Origin: an uncultured bacterium
GTDB lineage: Bacteria > Patescibacteriota > Minisyncoccia > Moranbacterales > GWC2-37-73
DNA: 34,497 nucleotides
Direction: 5' to 3'
NCBI GenBank assembly: GCA_903824515.1
Contig: CAIJXA010000009.1
Location: 1 to 34,497 of the forward strand
Positions 1 through 7,133 of the stretch are shown here, piece after piece. Made by a program: the position numbers and the translations under genes. Numbering within the stretch: the first letter of the stretch is position 1; each line of letters begins with the position of its first letter. Under the pieces are notes generated by a model that saw only the letters and a program-made list of their open reading frames with translations, did not search any database and had not been told where the DNA came from.

Positions 1-31
1 ATACTTTATTATTATATAAGGAATGATATTT

Positions 32-226
32 AGTGGATAAGTAGTTCCTGTCTTTGTAATAGGGGTTAGTAGACTAATTGCCATGTGGATAAATGGATGG
101 TAGATTTGGTTATTAAGGTGTATTAAAATAATAATTTAACAAAATGTTGAGTGTGGGTAATTTTGTACACACTTAAGTTAAGAGGTTATTAACAGTAAAT
201 TAAGGTTAGAATATTAGTTATTAACA
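32..226. other. Cluster of DnaA-box-like sites (possible origin region)
   Basis: This AT-rich stretch precedes the first gene. It holds one exact DnaA box on the minus strand (TGTGGATAA at 84-92) and two one-mismatch boxes (AGTGGATAA at 32-40, TGTGGGTAA at 152-160). Two looser plus-strand copies, TTATTAACA, lie at 186-194 and 218-226. Five box-like 9-mers in 200 bp suggest a DnaA-binding region. Neither dnaA nor another origin gene is visible, and the region may continue off the left edge. Two further boxes lie at 2368-2387. Confidence 0.45.
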
Positions 227-243
227 ACATATGCACAGAGGGC

Positions 244-702
244 TCACTTTTTTGTAGTATTTGTAAAGATAAACAATAAAAAACCAATAAATATTTCTAT
301 ATCAGAAATATTAAAAAAAGGTAAATTAGTAATTTGTATGGATAGATAGTCTATAACGCAGCCATAAAAGATTCGATCAGCTAAATTTGAAATGACGCCA
401 CTAAAAAGAAGTGCAGTGTAGATAAAAGTTAGTAAATTTATTTGGTTTTTACGATAGTTATACAATAAATAAACCAAAAAAGTTAACAGCAACACAAACC
501 AAATGAGCCAATTTTGCCAAGAAAGCATAAAACTAAAAGAAATTCCTCTATTGCAAACATAAAATCCACTACTAGTGTGGATTTTATGAGAAATAAATTG
601 ATTTAGAAAAATAGGTATCAAAATCAATAAAATATTTGATTTTATAGCTATTTTACAAATCGATTGTTTTATTTGTTGCAACATTTTTAGCAAAGGGTGC
701 AT
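244..702 (-). CDS. lspA: Lipoprotein signal peptidase (signal peptidase II)
   Basis: LspA is an inner-membrane aspartic protease that removes signal peptides from diacylglyceryl-modified prolipoproteins. The 152-residue protein has four hydrophobic segments (about 23-35, 63-81, 89-104 and 130-147). It carries the family signature SNLADR (105-110) followed by GCVIDY and FFNISD, which supply the likely catalytic pair D118 and D134. The conserved N-terminal Asp of the usual DQxxK motif is Asn here (FLNQFISHK), a conservative but notable change. The ATG at 702 overlaps the end of the upstream zinc-finger gene by 16 bases, so the two are probably translationally coupled. The length is slightly short for the family. 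Family assignment is strong. Confidence 0.85.
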   Translation of the reverse strand: MHPLLKMLQQIKQSICKIAIKSNILLILIPIFLNQFISHKIHTSSGFYVCNRGISFSFMLSWQNWLIWFVLLLTFLVYLLYNYRKNQINLLTFIYTALLFSGVISNLADRIFYGCVIDYLSIQITNLPFFNISDIEIFIGFLLFIFTNTTKK

Positions 703-1034
703 TTTCTGGCAGAAGGATAAGCCTTTAGTCTTTCAATGTTTATATCAGATCCGCAAATTTCACATTTTCCGTATGAATTTTGTTTGATTCGGATTAGAGC
801 AGCGTTAATCTCTTCAAGTTGTTTTTCAAGAGTATTCTCAATAGCTAAATTGTCAGTGTATTCTTCAACTTCGGTGGCATTTTCATCTTCATCTGTGCCT
901 ATTTCATTAAAAATAGTTTCTCGATTGCTAGATAATGATGGTTTAGTAATACAGTTAAGTTCGCCCTCAATTCGCTCTTTTTCACTGAGAAGTTTACTAT
1001 TAAGATTAAGTAGTGTGTCTTTTGTTAGCGGCAT
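687..1034 (-). CDS. TraR/DksA-family zinc-finger protein
   Basis: This is a 115-residue protein of the DksA/TraR type. Members of this family bind in the RNA polymerase secondary channel and modulate initiation, often with ppGpp. Residues 5-85 are charged and likely form the coiled coil, with an acidic stretch at 46-60. The C-terminal zinc finger is CEIC (C91, C94) plus CTLC (C112, C115), so the last zinc ligand is the final residue. The usual helix after the finger is absent. The stop codon lies inside lspA, giving a 16-base overlap and an apparent two-gene operon. The DksA-tip Asp residues cannot be assigned with confidence, so a specific DksA role is not claimed. Confidence 0.8.
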   Translation of the reverse strand: MPLTKDTLLNLNSKLLSEKERIEGELNCITKPSLSSNRETIFNEIGTDEDENATEVEEYTDNLAIENTLEKQLEEINAALIRIKQNSYGKCEICGSDINIERLKAYPSARKCTLC

Positions 1035-1079
1035 AGGATTGCAATATTAAGAGTTAATTTAATCAGTAGGTATGTTTTT

Positions 1080-1205
1080 ATTATCTAGTGAGGTGAGCGC
1101 CCTGATGTGTATCAGGACCGATTCAATGGAGGCAGTAAGGGGTATTTACCTCATGAGCCCGTAGTGTTCAGCGCTTGCTCTGGGGTATTAATACCCCATT
1201 TATTA
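1080..1205 (+). repeat. Dispersed palindromic repeat, copy D (divergent)
   Basis: This most divergent of four copies begins TTATCTAG and ends in the palindrome GGGGTATTAATACCCC followed by ATTTATTA. It matches the outer ends and the GAGCCCGTAG...CTTGCTC part of the copies at 28311, 31294 and 33788. It also contains CCTGATGTGTATCAGG, a further hairpin. It fills nearly all of the gap between the zinc-finger gene and the UPF0102 gene. Identity of the middle part is low, so assignment rests mainly on the ends. Confidence 0.6.
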
Positions 1206-1227
1206 TATCAACAAAAAAAAATTATGT

Positions 1228-1635
1228 CTACAAAAATATACTTTTCAAATGTTTAATAGTAAATATTTCTGTTTGTTGGTCATAAATCAATGAAATAGCA
1301 TCAAATCTATAGGAAACACCCCAGAGATTATTGGTTTTTATATAATATTCTGAAATCTTCTTTAATTTAAATAGTTTTTGGTAGCCAATATTTTCTTCTG
1401 GCAAGTTGGGATTATTGTAATGAGTTTTTTTTCTTGTTTTAACTTCGACAAAAACAATTTGTTTGCTATCTTTGGCAATAATATCAATTTCCCCAAGTCT
1501 CCTTCCTTGTTTATTTGTGAAATTAACACAGACTATTTTATATCCTAAATTCTTTAAATATATAGCTGCAGACCGCTCGCCTAATTGACCCAAAGATAAG
1601 GTGGTATTATTTTTAAAAAAATCTAACATAAACAA
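1228..1635 (-). CDS. yraN: UPF0102 / YraN-family endonuclease-fold protein
   Basis: This 135-residue protein belongs to the UPF0102 (YraN) family. It has a Holliday-junction-resolvase-like PD-(D/E)xK fold, and its cellular role is not settled. The visible motifs are LGQLGERSA (E20), GEIDIIA (D51) and VFVEVKTR (E64, K66), the expected active-site constellation. Length is normal. The ATG at 1635 is used here; M3 (1629) is an alternative. A promoter-like pair lies just upstream (see 1657-1685), and no Shine-Dalgarno sequence is visible. The gene stands alone, separated from neighbours by palindromic DNA. Confidence 0.85.
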   Translation of the reverse strand: MFMLDFFKNNTTLSLGQLGERSAAIYLKNLGYKIVCVNFTNKQGRRLGEIDIIAKDSKQIVFVEVKTRKKTHYNNPNLPEENIGYQKLFKLKKISEYYIKTNNLWGVSYRFDAISLIYDQQTEIFTIKHLKSIFL

Positions 1636-1656
1636 TGTTTATTAGAGGATAATGTA

Positions 1657-1685
1657 AGTATAGAATATTCTTACTATAAAAACAA
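1657..1685 (-). promoter_or_regulatory. Sigma70-type promoter for the UPF0102 gene
   Basis: On the minus strand TTGTTT (1685-1680) and TATACT (1662-1657) are separated by 17 bp. Transcription would begin near 1650, about 15 bases ahead of the start codon at 1635. The -10 matches consensus at five of six positions and the -35 is moderate. Confidence 0.5.
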
Positions 1686-1748
1686 AAAAACACCCAAGTG
1701 GTGCATTGATTAAACTTATTAAACCGAATTTCATAAAAGTATGGAAAC

Positions 1749-1798
1749 CCGGCGCTGTAAAGCGCCCAATTAAATATAATATGGCGTACAGCGCCGAG
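1749..1798. repeat. GC-rich inverted repeat
   Basis: CGGCGCTGTA and its complement TACAGCGCCG flank an AT-rich centre of about 30 bp, with a second GCGCC/GGCG pairing just inside. The arms are strikingly GC-rich against the surrounding DNA. They would form a stable stem-loop in either transcript direction. Confidence 0.6.
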
Positions 1799-2108
1799 TG
1801 TTATGCATGTATCAACATGTAAATTTGAAACTTATAGCAAGCCCGGGTGAAGGTGCATTGCATTTTCTGGTTTACGGATTACATGTATTTTGTATACATA
1901 CAACTCTTTGCTTGTATATTATTCTGAGCTTTTATTTTAATATACTATATGTGTACCTATCCTCTGGCATAAAGCCTTTATTTTATTTGAAAGAACTATT
2001 TTAGTCTTTTTTTATTTATTTTTATTTTTAAAAAAAGTTTTTGTTTTTGTTTTGTTTCTCCTCTCAGAATAGGAGCGTTTTAGCTGCGATGAACTAAAAC
2101 TTTGGACA

Positions 2109-2161
2109 GTACCCACGTTCCAATCACAAATAGGGGGAAATTGTGATTGGAACGTGGGTAC
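2109..2161. repeat. Perfect 21-bp inverted repeat
   Basis: The arms 2109-2129 and 2141-2161 are exact reverse complements, beginning GTACCCACGTTCC, around an 11-base loop (2130-2140) containing a run of five G. No T-run follows, so it is not an ordinary terminator. It could be a foldback end of a small mobile element, a protein-binding site, or part of a structured RNA. Confidence 0.8.
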
Positions 2162-2367
2162 CGAGTTAAGAAGGTTGTTAAAGTTCACTTGATAAGTCAA
2201 TTATAGCAGAATAAATCATCTAAGTCAAAACAAGGAAGGAGAAAAAGGCTTATATAAGGACTTAAACAGATATTTATTGACGCTATTGCAGTATCTATTT
2301 ATTTAACTAAAAAATTACACCTGAAAAATAAATAATTTATTTTAACTAATTTGATTAAATCCTTGTT

Positions 2368-2387
2368 TTATCAACAGGTTATCCACA
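2368..2387 (+). other. Pair of DnaA-box-like sites
   Basis: TTATCAACA (2368-2376) and the consensus box TTATCCACA (2379-2387) lie 11 bp apart in the same orientation, one helical turn. About 170 bp of very AT-rich sequence precede them (2220-2367). This resembles a DnaA-dependent unwinding arrangement but could also be a DnaA regulatory site for the gene ending at 2396. Confidence 0.45.
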
Positions 2388-2395
2388 GTTATTAT

Positions 2396-3634
2396 TTAAG
2401 GAGTTTCGCTGGTTGAGGAGGGAACAACGGTGATATTATTATTTATTACTGGTTGGGTAGGTAAAGATCTTTGTTTCAAATAAATTACTCTTAGAGTATC
2501 CTTGCTGGAGCCAATAAATAAGGAGTCATTAGTGACCACATAGTCAACTGATAGACTTCTGTCTTGGTTAACATTTAGATATCTAATTAATTCATTATTA
2601 GTATTATAAACGCTCGTTGTAAATAGGCCCTCCTTTTTTTCAACCACTGAGTCTAGGAAAATAAAAGAAATATCACCTATAATTGTTTTTTCTTCTTTAG
2701 ACATTTCTGTTTCCAGTGGTTTTTTACTGTTGGCTAGGGTTGTTATTTTAATGCCTAAGCGAACATTGTTATTGTCATTGTAAAAAAATAAGGAAAAGTC
2801 TTGGCCTAATTTCTCAACTATAGAAGGTGCAAGGGTCATCTTAACAGCATCGGCAAAAGTTTTAAATGGTACACGATTATTGCTAGTGTCAACCACTACA
2901 AATTCATAAGGCACTGCAAGTGAAAGTGATTTTATTTCGCCAGCTATTTTTATTAATTGCTCTTCAATGTCGGTAGATGATTGTGTTGAGAAATTTATAG
3001 TTAAATAGTTGGGATTTGTTGGAGAATAAGTTGGAATAAGGTTAGTTGCATCTACTATGCATACTTGAGAGTTACATGTTTGTGAAATTGAACCAACGCA
3101 ATCTGACCCACCAGCTGCCGGAGAAGGATTATTGCAGGCTCTGGTTTGAGTACCGCCACCGCAAGTTTTACTGCAAGTGCTCCACTCGCTCCAGCCCCCC
3201 GCAATTTTTTTTGATTGGCTGCTGCTATAAAAGTAATATCCGGCACCGACAATAGCAATGATAGCCACAATGATTCCGGAAAAAACAAATTTGTAGACAG
3301 TGTTTCCACTAGGGACATTCATTTTATTTCCAGCTTCGACCTCAACTAGTTTAGGCGCGCCTTTTTGAGGAGCTGGCAAGATTGGTTGGGATGTTTGTCC
3401 CTGCCTTGGCGCAGGGACAGTTGCTCCAAAGGGTGAAATTGATTGAGATGGTGGATTGTTGATGGATATATTTGTTTTTGGTGTTTCAATATTAATTGGG
3501 TTTCGTGATTTATTGATGACAGAATTATTGCCAGTCAGATCATCTTGCATGGTGTGCATTATAAAGTCACCAACCGCAGGTATTGATTGTGAAGATATTG
3601 TTTCCGTTGAGTTTGTTTTTGTTTGATTATTCAT
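2396..3634 (-). CDS. Membrane-anchored surface protein with a thrombospondin type 1 domain
   Basis: This 412-residue protein has three parts. Residues 1-112 are a polar, Pro/Ser/Asn-rich cytoplasmic tail. Residues 116-136 form one transmembrane helix. The outside part begins with a thrombospondin type 1 repeat at about 147-193 ([14 protein letters not shown], six cysteines at 154, 158, 167, 179, 187 and 192). Residues 200-400 form a domain I do not recognise. TSP1 repeats are best known from animal adhesion proteins and occur patchily in bacteria, so a role in adhesion or host-cell contact is inferred. The -10-like TATAAT (3648-3643) sits only 8 bp before the ATG, suggesting a leaderless transcript. 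The function of the C-terminal domain is unknown. Confidence 0.75.
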   Translation of the reverse strand: MNNQTKTNSTETISSQSIPAVGDFIMHTMQDDLTGNNSVINKSRNPINIETPKTNISINNPPSQSISPFGATVPAPRQGQTSQPILPAPQKGAPKLVEVEAGNKMNVPSGNTVYKFVFSGIIVAIIAIVGAGYYFYSSSQSKKIAGGWSEWSTCSKTCGGGTQTRACNNPSPAAGGSDCVGSISQTCNSQVCIVDATNLIPTYSPTNPNYLTINFSTQSSTDIEEQLIKIAGEIKSLSLAVPYEFVVVDTSNNRVPFKTFADAVKMTLAPSIVEKLGQDFSLFFYNDNNNVRLGIKITTLANSKKPLETEMSKEEKTIIGDISFIFLDSVVEKKEGLFTTSVYNTNNELIRYLNVNQDRSLSVDYVVTNDSLFIGSSKDTLRVIYLKQRSLPTQPVINNNITVVPSSTSETP

Positions 3635-3737
3635 TTTTTTAAATTATATCAAATAATTGTTCTAGTTCTTTTTGCGAAGTTAAATAACCTTTTTATTATT
3701 TAATAAAGTAAGAGTTTATTATCTATTAATATAGTAA

Positions 3738-3769
3738 AAAATAAAAGCACCTGTAAGTGCTTTTATTTT
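3738..3769. terminator. Bidirectional intrinsic terminator
   Basis: A perfect 13-bp stem (AAAATAAAAGCAC / GTGCTTTTATTTT) encloses a 6-base loop. T-rich tracts follow on either strand. It lies just past the pnp stop (3796) on the minus strand, so it most likely ends the pnp transcript. Confidence 0.8.
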
Positions 3770-3795
3770 AACATAAATTGTTTTAGACTGCAAAA

Positions 3796-5913
3796 TTAAT
3801 CAGAAGTAGTTTTTGTTAAAACCTTTGCTGTGAGATTTATGCGTCCCTGATCATCAATTTGTTTAACTTTTACAGGAACAATGTCTCCAACTTTAACAAT
3901 ATCTTCAATTCGGTCAATTCGTTTGTCAGAAAATTCTGAAATATGAATTAGACCTTCTTGACCGGGAAGAATTTCTGCAAAAGCACCAAAAGTCATTAAT
4001 CTTGTAACTTTAGCATTGAAGGCCTCACCAGCTTTGACTTCATGGGTTAGGTTGTCAATCCATTGCTGTGCTTTATTAGCGGAGGCTTCATCAACTGAAG
4101 TGATGAAAATAGATCCATCATCTTCAATGTCAATTTGTACGCCAGTTTCATCGATAATTTCATTAATAATTTTTCCACCAGTGCCAATAACATTTCTAAT
4201 TTTGGCTGGGTTAATGTGCATTGTGATAATGCGTGGGGCATATTGTGACATATTTGTTCGATGTGTTGGCAGTGTTTCAAGCATTTTACCTAAAATTTCT
4301 TTGCGATTTTCTTTGGATTGCAATAATACCGCTTCAAGCATCTCAATAGTGATTCCATCAACTTTTACATCCATTTGAAGAGCCGTGATTCCATTTTCGG
4401 TTCCAGCAGCTTTGAAATCCATGTCACCATAATGATCCTCAAGTCCCTGAATGTCAGTCAAAACTTCAAATTTTCCATCGCTGCCAACAATGATTCCCAT
4501 AGCAATTCCACTAACTGGTCGTTTAATGGGCACGCCGGCGTCCATCAAAGAAAGTGTTGAACCACAAGTTGAAGCCATTGAGGACGAGCCATTTGATTCA
4601 AGAATTTCTGAAACCAATAAAATGGTATATGGAAATTCTTCTTTAGAAGGAATTACTGGAACCAAGGCTCTTTCAGCTAGGGCGCCATGTCCAATTTCTC
4701 TTCTTCCTGGTCCGCGCATTGGACGAACCTCTCCAACTGAAAATGGTGGAAAATTGTAGTGGTGAATGTATCTCTTTTTAATGTCAACCTCCATGGTGTC
4801 AATGACTTGTTCATCCCCAGGTGATCCAAGGGTGGTAACAGTCAACGCTTGAGTTTCTCCACGAGTAAACACTGCGCTACCGTGGGTGCGTGGAAGCAGG
4901 CCAACCAAACAAGAAATGCTACGAACCTCATTTAGTTTGCGTCCATCTGGGCGTTGACCATTTTCTAAAATATTTTTATGAACGATTTCATCTGAAGCTT
5001 CCTCGAAAACTTGCTCCGCAACTTCTTTGAGTTTGTCAATGTTTTCAGTGTAGTTTTCTTTAATGAAGGTGTTTATTTTTTCTTTAATCACCTTCATTTT
5101 TTCTTCAATCACTTGCTTATTTTTGTCATACAAAATTTCAGAAAGATTTTCTTGCAAGTATAAAGCCTTGATTTGAGCTTCAAATTCAGGTGTTGCCTGC
5201 AAAAGAGCTGGGGCAACTTTAACATTTCCAACCTCTGTCACAACTTGCTCAATTAAGGTAGTAATTTTTTTGATAGCCTCATATCCAAAGGCAAAAGCTT
5301 TAACCACGTCTTGTTCCGGAACCTCAATCATGCCAGCTTCAATCATGTTAATTTTTTCTTTAGTGCCTGCAATAATAAGGTCGACATCTCCCTCTTCTAT
5401 TTCAGCGTTGACTGGATTGAGAATAAATTCTCCATTTACGCGGCCAACTCGTACGGCGCCTATTGGGCCTGCCCAAGGAATATCGGAAATTGAAAGGGCT
5501 GTTGAAGCCGCAATCATTGAAACAATGGCAGGATCGTTTTCACCATCAATTGAAAGTACCGTGACAACAACTTGAACATCATTACGCATGCGAGGATTAA
5601 AAAGTGGTCGGATAGTTCGGTCAACAACTCTGCCAGTTAAAACTGCTTCATCAGAAGGACGACCCTCTCTTTTAATAAAGCGTGAGCCTTTGATTTTTCC
5701 AGCAGCGTAGTAACGCTCCTCGTAGTCAACCATTAGTGGAAAATAACCTCCAATTCTGGAAGCGTTTTTGCTCATTACGGCCGTTGCCAAAACAACTGTG
5801 TCGCCATAACGCACAGTTACTGCTCCATTGGCTTGTTTGGCTAATAGTCCAGTTTCAATTTCAAGCTCGCGTCCTCCGATTTGGAGGGACCATTTTTTTG
5901 CGGCCATAAACAT
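3796..5913 (-). CDS. pnp: Polyribonucleotide nucleotidyltransferase (PNPase)
   Basis: PNPase is a trimeric phosphorolytic 3'-to-5' exoribonuclease central to mRNA decay. The protein has the full architecture: a first RNase PH-like domain (starting SLQIGGRELEIETGLLAKQANGAV), a helical linker (about 235-320), and a second catalytic RNase PH domain with QALTVTTLGS and GSSSMASTCGSTLSLMDAG. A KH domain (IRNVIGTGGKIINEI) and a C-terminal S1 domain (GAFAEILPGQEGLIHISE) follow. The frame is open to a GTG at 5934, but alignment with other PNPases favours the ATG at 5913 (used here) or 5907. A 16-bp palindrome precedes the start. The gene is followed by a strong terminator and appears to be transcribed alone. 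Confidence 0.95.
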   Translation of the reverse strand: MFMAAKKWSLQIGGRELEIETGLLAKQANGAVTVRYGDTVVLATAVMSKNASRIGGYFPLMVDYEERYYAAGKIKGSRFIKREGRPSDEAVLTGRVVDRTIRPLFNPRMRNDVQVVVTVLSIDGENDPAIVSMIAASTALSISDIPWAGPIGAVRVGRVNGEFILNPVNAEIEEGDVDLIIAGTKEKINMIEAGMIEVPEQDVVKAFAFGYEAIKKITTLIEQVVTEVGNVKVAPALLQATPEFEAQIKALYLQENLSEILYDKNKQVIEEKMKVIKEKINTFIKENYTENIDKLKEVAEQVFEEASDEIVHKNILENGQRPDGRKLNEVRSISCLVGLLPRTHGSAVFTRGETQALTVTTLGSPGDEQVIDTMEVDIKKRYIHHYNFPPFSVGEVRPMRGPGRREIGHGALAERALVPVIPSKEEFPYTILLVSEILESNGSSSMASTCGSTLSLMDAGVPIKRPVSGIAMGIIVGSDGKFEVLTDIQGLEDHYGDMDFKAAGTENGITALQMDVKVDGITIEMLEAVLLQSKENRKEILGKMLETLPTHRTNMSQYAPRIITMHINPAKIRNVIGTGGKIINEIIDETGVQIDIEDDGSIFITSVDEASANKAQQWIDNLTHEVKAGEAFNAKVTRLMTFGAFAEILPGQEGLIHISEFSDKRIDRIEDIVKVGDIVPVKVKQIDDQGRINLTAKVLTKTTSD

Positions 5914-5959
5914 TTTTAGTCTCAAGTTAGCCACAACTGGCTAAAGTCGAAATTCAAAT

Positions 5960-5975
5960 CTCAAAAATTTTTGAG
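5960..5975. promoter_or_regulatory. Palindrome in the pnp leader
   Basis: CTCAAAAATTTTTGAG is a perfect 16-bp palindrome in the likely 5' leader of pnp, about 47 bp before the ATG. Pairing extends weakly outward. In enterobacteria the pnp leader contains a stem-loop used for autoregulation, so a comparable role is possible here, by analogy only. Confidence 0.4.
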
Positions 5976-6079
5976 GTTTGTGTTTCGTTTTCAGCGCAGG
6001 CACTAATTAAGGCTTTTAATCTAATTATATTATTTTTTTAACTACTCAAACAATAGCTTGGTTTAAGTGTTTTGTCAAC

Positions 6080-6108
6080 AAAAAAACCGACTGAGTCGGT
6101 TTTTTTTA
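6080..6108. terminator. Bidirectional intrinsic terminator
   Basis: The stem ACCGAC/GTCGGT with a 3-base loop is flanked by a run of A on one side and T on the other, so it can act on both strands. It lies 7 bases past the NYN-domain gene and ahead of pnp on the minus strand. It separates these two transcripts. Confidence 0.85.
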
Positions 6109-6114
6109 AGCATT

Positions 6115-6624
6115 TTAATTTCTTGAATAAATCAAAAACTTCTTTTTATTCTCAGAAAGGTCAATGAAATCATCCAAGGCTTCTCCAAGTTTAGCACTAG
6201 TACTTTCACCAAAAGCCATACCTTCCACGCGACAACCAGTAGTACTTTGAATATATTGCACGAGTGGAATATAATCTCCGTCACCAGACACCAGCACGAT
6301 CACATCCAAACTTTTGGAAAGCTTGATGGCATCAACGGCAATGCCCACATCCCAGTCCCCTTTTTTGACGCCGCCAGGAAAAACTTGCAAATCTTTGGTC
6401 TTAACTTCAAAACCTTGCTTTTCGAGGGCTTCAAAAAATTTTTCTTCTTGGCCGTCTACAGTTTTGATTCCATAGGCGATGGCACGAATAAAAACTCGCT
6501 CGCCCACCGCTGCTTCCAGTACTTTTTGAAAATTTACTTTCTTGCCATATAGAGCTTTTGCGCTGTAATAAAGGTTTTGGATGTCCACCAAAACTCCCAC
6601 ACGCTGTTCTTTTGATCTGAGCAT
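6115..6624 (-). CDS. NYN-domain (LabA/DUF88-type) putative ribonuclease
   Basis: This 169-residue single-domain protein has the NYN fold, a PIN-like metal-dependent nuclease fold. The acidic residues expected at the active site are visible: VDIQN (D14, N17), KGDWDVGIAVDA (D90, D92, D98) and VSGDGDY (D115, D117). Such proteins are thought to cleave RNA. The position between rpsO and pnp on the same strand fits a role in RNA processing or decay, but the target is unknown. No Shine-Dalgarno sequence precedes the ATG. A large inverted repeat (6633-6734) lies immediately upstream. Confidence 0.8.
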   Translation of the reverse strand: MLRSKEQRVGVLVDIQNLYYSAKALYGKKVNFQKVLEAAVGERVFIRAIAYGIKTVDGQEEKFFEALEKQGFEVKTKDLQVFPGGVKKGDWDVGIAVDAIKLSKSLDVIVLVSGDGDYIPLVQYIQSTTGCRVEGMAFGESTSAKLGEALDDFIDLSENKKKFLIYSRN

Positions 6625-6632
6625 ATTATTTT

Positions 6633-6734
6633 ATTACGGATTTAAACAAATTAAAAACGGATTTTCACGGATCACGGATTTTGCTGAAGCCAGGTTCATC
6701 CGTGATTCGTGTCCATCCGTCATTAATCCGTAAT
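6633..6734. repeat. Imperfect inverted repeat built on ACGGAT units
   Basis: ATTACGGATT (6633-6642) and its complement AATCCGTAAT (6725-6734) form the outer arms. Inside, 6657-6679 pairs with 6698-6720 with few mismatches, around a loop of about 18 bases. The unit CGGAT recurs several times. The element fills the gap between rpsO and the NYN gene. Confidence 0.75.
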
Positions 6735-6745
6735 CATCTTTGGTT

Positions 6746-7015
6746 TTAGCCCTTAAGTCCAAGTTCTTTGATGATTTTTTTGTAAGTTTTTTCGTTGGTT
6801 TTTTCAAGATAGGAAAGTAATTTTCGTCTCTTGGCCACCATTTTGAGCAGTCCTCGGCGAGAATGAAAATCTTTTTTGTTCTTTTTCAGGTGAGAAGTTA
6901 ATTTCTTGATACGTTCAGTGAACATTGCAATTTGATATTCTGGAGAACCTGTGTCTTTCTCATGACGTTTAACTTCTTTTGTGACTTTCTCTTTTTGCTT
7001 GTGCGTTAGCGACAT
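6746..7015 (-). CDS. rpsO: 30S ribosomal protein S15
   Basis: S15 binds 16S rRNA early and organises the platform of the small subunit. The 89-residue length is exactly typical. The sequence matches the family closely, including [10 protein letters not shown] (21-30), [37 protein letters not shown] and the C-terminal helix. In many bacteria rpsO precedes pnp; here the NYN-domain gene is inserted between them. The leader (7016-7080) contains the repeat TTTAAGCT twice, but no known S15 regulatory structure can be named from sight. Confidence 0.95.
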   Translation of the reverse strand: MSLTHKQKEKVTKEVKRHEKDTGSPEYQIAMFTERIKKLTSHLKKNKKDFHSRRGLLKMVAKRRKLLSYLEKTNEKTYKKIIKELGLKG

Positions 7016-7133
7016 AGCGTTTGTTTGGCGATAGGCTCGTTTAAGCTTTATTTAAGCTAAAACCAACGTATGCTCAATAAAATAATTTAATTACCTTCAA
7101 ACCATAACACGTTAATTTGTTTTTGGCAAATGA

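Larger units (their letters stand above)
1636..2395. other. Non-coding, palindrome-rich intergenic region
   Basis: No convincing gene is seen in these 760 bp. The region holds the yraN promoter, a short GC hairpin (CACC/GGTG, 1691-1703) followed on the minus strand by a T-run, and an inverted repeat CGGCGCTGTA near 1750 with its complement near 1788-1797. It also has a 21-bp perfect inverted repeat at 2109-2161 and two DnaA-box-like sites at 2368-2387. A 62-codon minus-strand frame (2012-2200) simply reads through the inverted repeat and is probably not a gene. A minus-strand small RNA ending at the 1691 hairpin is possible but unproven. Confidence 0.5.

Noticed and set aside
736-1050. Plus-strand frame opposite the zinc-finger gene
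   Set aside because: Ser/Leu-rich antisense shadow of a clearly recognised gene.
2012-2200. 62-codon minus-strand frame
   Set aside because: It runs through the perfect inverted repeat and a low-complexity Lys/Thr tail; the peptide is a by-product of the palindrome.
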